From: Chrysochromulina tobinii
Taxonomy: Eukaryota > Haptophyta > Prymnesiales > Chrysochromulinaceae
Direction of reading: 5' to 3'
DNA length: 13,088 nt
Assembly: GCA_001275005.1 (NCBI GenBank)
Contig: JWZX01002426.1
Location: forward strand, 1 to 13,088
The notes under the pieces were generated by a model. That model searched no databases. It was not told the DNA's origin and saw only the letters and a program-made list of their open reading frames with translations. Of the stretch, positions 1 through 6,161 are shown one piece after another (the stretch's first letter is position 1; each line of letters begins with the position of its first letter). Made by a program: the position numbers and the translations under genes.

Positions 1-2127
1 CCCCCGGGCCCCCCGCCCCGACTGATCTCGCTGAGCTCGCGGGGCGCAGGCGGCCCGCGGCAGTACCAGCCGAGTGCCTACCAGCCTGATGCCGGGTCGC
101 CGAGCATGCAGCCGCATGCATCGCAGCCGCATGCACCGCAGCCGCATGCATCGCAGCCGCATGCATCGCAGCCGCATGCATCGCAGCCGCATGCACCGCA
201 GCCGCATGCATCGCAGCCGCATGCACCGCAGCCACCACCTTCAGCGGCGGCCAGCGCTCGTTCCGCCTTCGAGGGCCTGGAGGCGCTCGAGGCGATGGTG
301 GAGGCGGAGAGGGCGCTCCGTGTCGCAGGTACGTCAGCGCTGGCCGCCGCTGACGCCCTCGTTGCGCTGAGCGTGCTCGTGGCAGCATGCGCCCATCCAC
401 CTGTGGCAGCTTCACCACTGTCCCCCGAGCGGCGCGCCTCGGGCGGCCGGCGTGAGCGCCTCGAGGCTCTACGCTCACACATCGAGGCGCGCGTGGGCGG
501 TCGCGCCGTCTTGGGCACCGTCTTGGATGCGGACCAGCTAGGCGAGAGGAGCGGCTCAATGGGCGCCGTTACAGGCGCCGTTACAGGCGCGAGCCACCGG
601 GAGGGCGGCGGTGGTGCCGCTGGGAGTGGCCCTGATGGTGGCCTGGGCGGCGGTGGCGGCAGCGGTGGAGGTCCCAATTGGAATCCCAATTGGAATCCCA
701 ATTGGGTTCCCAATTGGGTGCCCATCGAGGCGCATGACGAGACTGTCGGACTTGCCGCTGCGGACGCGGAGGACGAGGAGGCGGCGCAGGTGGCGGCCGC
801 TGCGCTGGGCTCGGAGCGTATGCATGAATACCTCGGGCGCGTTCCACCTTCACTACAGCCCGCGGTCCGCGCGCTGTGCCGGCGCCCGCTCGGCGACTTA
901 TGCCGGCGCGTGTGTGCAGGTCCCCGGGCCTCCTCCGCCATCGCGCGCGTAATCGAGCTCACCACCGAGGCAGCGGTCGCCGCCGAGAGCGGTCGCGGTG
1001 CAAGCGGCAGCGGACCCACCGCCGAGACAAGCGCTGTCCCTAGTACCTCGGGCACGGCTGGCGACGCGCACCGACCTGCGCGGTTGGGGGTGACGGTGCT
1101 CGTATGGGCAGTGCTGGATACCATGCTACCTTCAGAGCTCTGCGCACTCTGTGCAGGCGACCGGCGCCCCCTCCGCCGGCTGCTACCGGCCTTCCGGCGC
1201 GCGCTGCACCAGCTGGTGCACCCTCGCCAAGAGATGCCCACTAGCGGCACTGGCGGCGCCGGCGGTGCTGGCGGTGCCGGTGCCGGCAACAGCACCTGCG
1301 GTGGCCTCTCTGCGGCGGAGGTGTCCCTTCCAGCTCGGAACGCTGGAAGTTGCCGGCCCATAGAGTCCACTGAGCCCACTGAGTTGCCGCCGCCGGGCGT
1401 GCCGGCGCCGGGCGTGCCGGCGCCGGGCGTGCCGGCGCCGGGCGTGGCGGCGCCGGGTGTGGCGGCGGCGCGAGCTCCGATGGAGGGCGGCGGGAGCTCG
1501 AACTTCGAGCCGGCACGCGATGCGATCGGTCGGCTGGTAGACGAATGGCTCGGATCCGCGGATGGCTGGTCACACTCACGATGGATGTTCACACATAGGG
1601 CGCGCACCTCCGCCTCGGCGCGTGGCCTCGCCGCTATTGGCGCTGCCTCCCATCGGCGCTGCCGCGCGCTGCTGCTAGACATATGTCTCTTCGCGTACGC
1701 GCTGCCGCCCTCGCGCCGCTTCTCAGCAGGCGTGTGCGACGCGTGGGGCCGGTTCGCCCACCGGCTGCTGCGCGCGTGGGAAGCCGAGCTGCGCATGGGG
1801 GGCGATGACGCCGCGGCCCTCCTGGGGGGAGCCATCGAGCGCGCGTGGGCAGTGGGTGTGCCATCGCTCGCGCCGCTTGCGCCGCTCGCCTCGGCGCTCG
1901 TGCGCGGCCACATGCTCCGCTGCTTCGTGCCTGCGTACTCCGAGTATACCCTGGCCGAGGAGCGACGCCTGCCGCCGCCGTCGGCCGGCCTGCCGCCCGT
2001 GCTGCCGCTGGCTCCCTTTGACCTGTCGCTGCCGCCGCTCGTGCTGCCGTCTGGGGGTGGCGCGCCCGCGGCGGCCTTGCAGCGCGCGTTCTGGATCGAG
2101 ATGATCGAGAATGGTCTCGAGGATTAG
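1..2127 (+). CDS. Hypothetical repeat-containing protein, 5' partial
   Basis: I do not recognise the family. The frame is open from base 1 to a TAG at 2125-2127 (708 codons), so the ATG at 106 is probably internal and the gene begins outside the window. The predicted protein has a Gln/Pro/His repeat tract (about residues 37-76), an alpha-helix-like Ala/Leu/Glu segment (about 85-165), a Gly-rich stretch running into four Asn-Trp repeats (about 225-240), a Cys-containing helical segment (about 270-400), a Gly/Ala run, five Pro-Gly-Val pentapeptides (about 463-487), and a C-terminal helical region of about 210 residues with several Trp, ending IEMIENGLED. No signal peptide or membrane segment is visible. 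The opposite strand is also open for 611 codons, but that reading is Ser/Arg/Pro low complexity, while the plus frame has G/C-rich third positions and plausible helices. The plus strand is therefore preferred. Introns were not needed to read it. Confidence 0.75.
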   Translation, partial: PPGPPPRLISLSSRGAGGPRQYQPSAYQPDAGSPSMQPHASQPHAPQPHASQPHASQPHASQPHAPQPHASQPHAPQPPPSAAASARSAFEGLEALEAMVEAERALRVAGTSALAAADALVALSVLVAACAHPPVAASPLSPERRASGGRRERLEALRSHIEARVGGRAVLGTVLDADQLGERSGSMGAVTGAVTGASHREGGGGAAGSGPDGGLGGGGGSGGGPNWNPNWNPNWVPNWVPIEAHDETVGLAAADAEDEEAAQVAAAALGSERMHEYLGRVPPSLQPAVRALCRRPLGDLCRRVCAGPRASSAIARVIELTTEAAVAAESGRGASGSGPTAETSAVPSTSGTAGDAHRPARLGVTVLVWAVLDTMLPSELCALCAGDRRPLRRLLPAFRRALHQLVHPRQEMPTSGTGGAGGAGGAGAGNSTCGGLSAAEVSLPARNAGSCRPIESTEPTELPPPGVPAPGVPAPGVPAPGVAAPGVAAARAPMEGGGSSNFEPARDAIGRLVDEWLGSADGWSHSRWMFTHRARTSASARGLAAIGAASHRRCRALLLDICLFAYALPPSRRFSAGVCDAWGRFAHRLLRAWEAELRMGGDDAAALLGGAIERAWAVGVPSLAPLAPLASALVRGHMLRCFVPAYSEYTLAEERRLPPPSAGLPPVLPLAPFDLSLPPLVLPSGGGAPAAALQRAFWIEMIENGLED
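109..228 (+). repeat. 15-bp coding minisatellite, 8 units
   Basis: Eight head-to-tail copies of CAGCCGCATGCAYCG encode Gln-Pro-His-Ala-Ser/Pro. The copies differ only at the thirteenth base (T or C), which switches Ser and Pro; the order is T,C,T,T,T,C,T,C. Near-identity between units suggests recent expansion or homogenisation by slippage or unequal exchange. The period is a multiple of three, so copy-number change keeps the frame. Confidence 0.95.
673..720 (+). repeat. 12-bp coding tandem repeat, 4 units
   Basis: Four copies with period 12 start at 673, 685, 697 and 709. Each contains the palindrome CCAATTGG. They encode Asn-Trp-(Asn/Val)-Pro, and the last two copies carry Val. The tract lies directly after a Gly-rich stretch and is much AT-richer than its surroundings. 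Confidence 0.93.
1387..1461 (+). repeat. 15-bp Pro-Gly-Val coding repeat, 5 units
   Basis: Five phased units encode one PPPGV, three PAPGV and one AAPGV, followed by Ala codons. The composition resembles elastin-like flexible linkers. A Gly/Ala-coding GGC/GGT tract at about 1250-1290 lies upstream in the same gene. Confidence 0.9.
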
Positions 2128-2569
2128 ACGCTGCCTACTTGTAGAAGATGTTTGCATATGTACATGTACCGTGGCCCTGTTGGCTCTTGGCTGCATAGAC
2201 CATAGAGCCCTGCCCAGTGTCCACCCGCGGCTATACTGAAGATGAGGCACTCACTAATTGAACAGTTGAGTTGACTCAGAAAAGGGGCGGCGGGCGAGGG
2301 AGCCCCGCCGCCTCGCTCGTGCCCTGTGATCGACCGGATATTTCCCGGAATTCACACACGCGTCTCACACCGTTACATTCCACAGGTCATCAACGAGGTG
2401 GCGCCAAGAAAGACCATCACATTTTTCAGGTGGGCATTGGTTGGCGTGCGCGATTCAACCGTTCGGGCGCTGCGGGCACGACGGGGAGCACCCACGCCCG
2501 CGCACCTCCTCGCCAAACTCGCACTGACATGCACCATGCTCGATATTCCGTGACCCCCGCAGCGAAACA
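2128..2569. other. Spacer: 3' flank of repeat gene and 5' flank of HMG gene
   Basis: 442 bases between two plus-strand genes. The first part is relatively AT-rich, as expected for a 3' UTR, but I find no convincing polyadenylation signal. A TGACTCA box (bZIP/AP-1-like core) lies at 2272-2278, about 300 bases before the HMG start. No TATA box is clear. Short open frames here have no recognisable content. The final bases before the start codon (AAACA-ATG) are a favourable eukaryotic initiation context. Confidence 0.5.
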
Positions 2570-2857
2570 ATGCCTCCCAAGAAGACCGGCGGTGTCGAGA
2601 AGAAGGAGCCTAAGGCTGGCGGCAAGAAGCCCGTGACGGGCTTCATGAAGTTCAGCGCGGAGCGCCGCCCCACCCTCAAGGCGGAGCAGCCCGACCTCAC
2701 CTTCGGCGGGGTACGCCTCACCGTAGTGCCCCACGCCCCCTCCCGACTGCCCTGAGCCCCACTCACGCGTCCTGAATCATTGCGCGCGCAGATTGGCAAG
2801 GCCCTTGGCGCCGAGTGGCGCGGCATGTCGGACAAGGAAAAGGAGAAGTACAAGTAA
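2570..2857 (+). CDS. Small HMG-box protein, two exons
   Basis: Exon 1 is 2570-2710 (47 codons) and exon 2 is 2792-2857 (21 codons plus TAA), giving 68 residues. A basic Lys/Pro/Gly N-terminus (MPPKKTGG..., residues 1-20) precedes an HMG-box-like segment: KPVTGFMKFSAERRP, then LKAEQPDLTFGG, joined across the intron to IGKALGAEWRGMSDKEKEKY. This matches the order of helix 1, helix 2 and the GxxWxxxSxxEK region of NHP6/HMGB boxes. Family members bind and bend DNA non-specifically in chromatin; that role is inferred. The protein stops where helix 3 would normally extend, so it is either a short-box variant or continues through a second intron: a strong GTAAGC donor overlaps the stop (starting at 2854). 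The stop also lies in a tandem duplication. The ATG is the first in frame and has good context. Confidence 0.87.
2711..2791 (+). other. Spliceosomal intron, 81 nt, phase 0
   Basis: It starts GTACGC and ends GCGCGCAG. Removing it joins Gly-Gly to Ile-Gly-Lys and restores HMG-box homology exactly at a codon boundary. Without splicing the frame stops at 2755. This is the one intron in the window that I can support from the protein. Confidence 0.85.
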
Positions 2858-2939
2858 GCGCACGAGGCATTGCATGCCCCGACGCTTTCTTGCAAGTACA
2901 AGTAAGCGCACGAGGCAATGCGCTCGACGATTTCTTGCA
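2847..2939 (+). repeat. 48/45-bp tandem duplication over the HMG stop codon
   Basis: Two adjacent copies begin AGTACAAGTAAGCGCACGAG at 2847 and 2895. The second copy has a 3-base deletion and a few substitutions in its second half, and both end TTTCTTGCA. Each copy contains the Tyr-Lys-stop codons and a GTAAGC splice-donor-like hexamer; TTGCAAG at the copy junction looks like an acceptor. Confidence 0.9.
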
Positions 2940-3845
2940 TGTGACCCCCGAGCTCCCGCCAACCGAGCAATCGCACAGCACTTGCATCGTAAAGGGTCAT
3001 GTCTCCCCCCTCGTGCATGAGAGCCCCCCTCTGGTCTACGGGTGTACGACGTGTCCCCGCTATGTCGGGTATGAGTCGGACGGACAGAGGTGTTGCGAGC
3101 AGATCCTGCCATTTCTCTGCGGACGACGCTACTTGCTCCAAGTGGGTATATAACAATGTGTCAACAGTATTTATTTAAGAGCTGCAATACCTGTTCGGTC
3201 TTAACGTCCTTCACAGGGATCGTGAGATCCGCCGAGATCTCACAGCTTCACTCACATCGATGTCTCATCTCACTCGGCAGTCACTCGCGTCGGGCCTCGG
3301 GGCGTTTGCCCCGTTTCGGGTTAGCGCAACCATTACCATAGCGGTGTAACCGCGGTCGGCGGCCCCGCACCGCGGGGGGAGCGACGCAGAGAACGCACGC
3401 AGAGGCGCGCGCTGATCGCTCGGTTCGATGAGACGGTTAGTGAGGCGGGCTCGGCTGCGCGTAAACGGCGTCGTGGCAAACGGGCCAAAGCGCCGCGGTA
3501 AGAACCCCGGTCGACCCGGCATGCAGGCGAGGGAGGGGCGGAACGCCCTGACGCGACATCGCCCTCAATCCGACAACCCACACTGGCACACGTGCCATGT
3601 GAGTTCTCGTCTACTTGCTACCACGCCTTGAGCCCAAGACGCGCGCGCAGGGCGGCCATAGTGACCTCGAAGGCGTCGGGGCCAGGCAATCGCGAGCGGA
3701 GTGGCTCCTCCAGGCTGCCGCGCCAAATAAGCTGCGTCCACACTTGTCGAAGTGCCTATACAGAAGCCACGGGGAGAAGGGTCAGGTGGTGGGCGACCAT
3801 TAGGTGGCCACACACGTGCGGAGGGTGCGCGCGTGACGTGGATGG
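2858..3845. other. Gene-poor region between converging genes
   Basis: 988 bases between the ends of the HMG gene (+) and the exostosin gene (-). I see no convincing gene. An AT-rich patch at about 3140-3200 includes TATATAA (3147-3153), with no coding start after it on the plus strand. A perfect inverted repeat lies at 3222-3243. A GC-rich block at about 3290-3560 contains small inverted repeats, for example a 6-bp stem around GTTT at 3298-3313 and ACCGCGGT at 3349-3356. Open frames of 60-110 codons in this block look like chance products of its composition. Confidence 0.5.
3222..3243. repeat. Perfect inverted repeat, 8-bp arms
   Basis: GTGAGATC (3222-3229) and GATCTCAC (3236-3243) are exact reverse complements around a 6-base spacer. 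It could be a hairpin or a dimeric protein-binding site. Its setting between converging 3' ends suggests neither role strongly. Confidence 0.7.
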
Positions 3846-5843
3846 CTAGGAGGGCGGGGCGGGCGCGCGCACCGCTTGCTTGGCCGTGAGGTTGACGCTC
3901 GCGAGCAGCGCAGGGAGGGTATCGATCTGTTCGCGGCGCACGATGACCGAGAACTCGTCCCAGTGCAGCACCTCAGGGTCGAACGCCTGGGCAACGGGTG
4001 GGTTCTCGCCATCGTGCTGCGTGATGACAGGCACGCAGCCGAGCACAAGCACGTGAAAGACGCGCATTCCCCAGCCGGTGCCAGACGGGCACAGGCAGAA
4101 CTGGCTGCGCAAAATCTCGTCGTCGAGCCTGAAACCACCGGCTGGCATCGACGGTGAGAAGTCGGAGGCGTAGAAACGAAAGCCCGGGGCGGTCCGAAAC
4201 TTCTCAAAGATGCGGTAGCGCAGCCCGAACGAGTAACGGCTTAGGAAGCCGGGCTCGGAGAACGAGCGCTCGCATTTGGCCGCGAGGGCGCGCATGTCTC
4301 GGGCGATGGTCGAAATCTTCCAGCAGAGTGCGCCTGAGAAGAAGAGACGTGTCGTGCGCCGCGCGTGTCCGTCGGCGATCTGTGAGTCGGTGCCCCAGTG
4401 AGGGCTCTTGGCCACCACGCGCTGCGTGAGCGCCCCAGGGAGCACCAAGTCCCATCCGGGTCGGAAGCAGCGCTCCTCAACGCGCCCGGAGAGGCCAGTG
4501 ACGCCCCCCCAATTCGAGAGAAGGATGGAGGACTTGAGCTCCTCGAGCATGGATCCCCAGGGCGTGGCGCACGCGGCCGCGTCGCGCGCGAGGGCCCACA
4601 CGTGGTCGGCGCCGCCCGAGGCGTTCCAAAAGGGAAAGGCGCTGCTAATGTACCGGTGCGCGCGGTAGTAGACCTCCGGGTTACCCCATGAGCCATGAAA
4701 GTCCCAAGTCGGGACGTAGAACAAGTCTGCCTCTTCGGGGGAAGACGTGCGGTGTTTTGAGACTACGAGAGCGTCGTGCAGCAGCGGCGGCATGCGATAG
4801 TCAAACTTGCGCCCGGGCACCTGCACGCGCCAGTCGTACTCCGCCTTCAGCGCGAGCACGTTCATGCGCGGCGGCAGCTCGTAGACATAGACGCAAGGCC
4901 GGCGCCCGCACCGAAGGCCCACGCCGGCGCCGCGAGAGCAGTCGGCGCCCCAGTAGGGAGGGCGGCACTTGCACCATCCCTTTGGCACGTGCCACGGCCC
5001 GAGCAGTTGCCCAAGCATGCGGAGGGCGCCGGCGTCTCGCACGTGGCCCCCACGTAGCCTTCAAAGCACGCGCAAAGGCCGCCCATGCATGCGCCGCGGC
5101 CGTGGCACTGCTCTGGACACTGGCTCAGCGGAGCACCTACGCACCGGACGGCAGGTAGCCCGGGCGCCGCAGCGACGCTCTCGGACGAAGAGCGAATGCA
5201 CGCGGGCTTATCGCAAAACCACGGATTCGAGTCGTTGTACACGCAAATCTTCTGCGTGACCACTGGAATCGAGCATGCGGCGCCCCACCGATACGGACCA
5301 CAGTCGCAACGTCCCAAGCTCGGCACGCACACGCCGTGCTCGCCGCAGCCATTGTTCGGGCACGCGCCCTTGCCCCAATCGCCACGAGGTGCCGGTCAGC
5401 ACAGGCGAGACCGCCGCAGACTGCGGTGGGATCGCCGAGTCGCGTGGCATGTAGCCGCTGTTCTGACGCATCGCCAGTTGATCGCGAGCGCGAGCAGTGT
5501 TTCCAGCGGCTCCCTTGAAATACCACGGAGACTCGGCAGCGGTCGGCTGCCAAAGCGCCGCAGAGAGTCGTGCGGTAGAGGCCTTGGATCGGTGCAGCGG
5601 TACGGCAGGCATAGTGGCTTTGTCCTCGACCAGCAACTGTTGCTCATCAGGCGGCGCCACGAACCCCTGCTCCTGCATTGGCGCGGCGCCGCTCGGAATA
5701 AGCGCTTGCCATTGTGAGGTTGAGTACGGCGTGCGCATGGCGGCGAACAGAGTGAGAAGCAAAGGCATCGACAAGGTTAGAAGAACGATGCCGACGCGGC
5801 CCAGCGTCATCGCGTTTTCGAGGGGTTCGTACTCTGTGAACAT
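3846..5843 (-). CDS. EGF-like/exostosin (GT47) type II glycosyltransferase, frame broken twice
   Basis: Read from ATG 5843 to TAG 3848-3846, this is about 665 residues if two one-base breaks are bridged. A short cytosolic N-terminus and one hydrophobic signal anchor (about residues 16-36, VGIVLLTLSMPLLLTLF) give type II Golgi topology. A stem of about 120 residues follows. Three EGF-like modules come next: 5362-5273 (CPNNGCGEHGVC...CDC...C), 5119-5039 (CPEQCHGRGAC...CAC...C) and 5017-4938 (CLGNCSGRGTC...CKC...C). The exostosin domain runs about 4895-3903. It opens CVYVYELPPRMN, then has ADLFYVPTWDF and ILLSNWGG, and ends with the nucleotide-sugar site region FCLCPSGTGWGMRVFHVLVL followed by GCVPVI and LHWDEFSVIV. 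Similar EGF-exostosin proteins occur in green algae and other algae, and exostosins build heparan-like or wall polysaccharides; the exact acceptor is unknown. Breaks at 5373-5376 and 4978-4980 shift the frame by opposite single bases. Confidence 0.9.
4978..4980 (-). other. Frame break 2 in exostosin gene (G3 run)
   Basis: The third EGF module is split: GNCSGRGTCQR lies in one frame and GWCKCRPPYWGADC in another, within a few bases. One more G in this minus-strand GGG run (after CCAAA) joins them perfectly. No intron of workable size fits, because conserved residues lie on both sides. Confidence 0.8.
5373..5376 (-). other. Frame break 1 in exostosin gene (G4 run)
   Basis: Upstream, the anchor/stem frame reads to here. 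Downstream, the first EGF module (GACPNNGCGEHGVC) is in the next frame. One fewer G in this minus-strand GGGG run joins them. A TGA closes the EGF frame just upstream, at about 5400. The only intron-like alternative I see, GTGCTG...GCAAG, is 34 nt and seems too short. Confidence 0.7.
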
Positions 5844-6161
5844 CGTGTGAATGTTGTGTGAATGTGAGCAATATCGTCGACAGCGCCCGTCTGTCCTGTG
5901 TTTCGTGTGGTAGTGGCTGGTCGGTACCTTGTGTGTCGATTCAACTGACCCTTTCGCAATATCGTCCGAGTGTTAACTTATTTTTTTCCACATTCACATA
6001 CACGATTTGGCACCACAAAAAAGAAGCTACTGAAACTGATTCTGATAGTGCGATAACCGTTTACATGAACCGAAATATACCGAACTGAAATCCTGTTACC
6101 CTCGCTCTGGCCCCTCTTCCCCCTCTGCCTGGCTACTGGCTGGCTGAGTGCATGCCTGATT
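5844..6161. promoter_or_regulatory. Spacer upstream of exostosin gene and downstream of GH7-like gene
   Basis: 318 bases, clearly AT-richer than the genes. It should hold the exostosin promoter and the GH7-like 3' UTR, since both genes are on the minus strand. An 11-mer, GCAATATCGTC, occurs twice in the same orientation (5868-5878 and 5956-5966). The 10-mer GTGTGAATGT is repeated at 5845-5854 and 5856-5865, immediately before the start codon. No TATA box is certain. A TATATA stretch at about 6164-6169 overlaps the end of the GH7-like gene. Confidence 0.4.

Noticed and set aside
109-228. CRISPR-like array
   Set aside because: The 15-bp units are contiguous with no unique spacers and are in a coding frame in a eukaryote.
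2854-3153. C-terminal extension of the HMG protein by splicing to 2977 or 2896
   Set aside because: Acceptors exist and a frame stays open to 3153, but the extension has no HMG helix 3 features. Noted only as untested.
2455-3156. 233-codon minus-strand open frame opposite the HMG gene
   Set aside because: It begins with a non-ATG codon, shows no family motif, and overlaps an HMG-box gene whose splicing restores clear homology.
3405-3450. Possible tRNA (GGTTCGAT motif)
   Set aside because: No matching acceptor, D or anticodon stems could be formed around it.
5367-5402. 34-nt intron in the exostosin gene
   Set aside because: GTGCTG...GCAAG would restore the frame but is shorter than plausible spliceosomal introns. 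A one-base G-run error is simpler.
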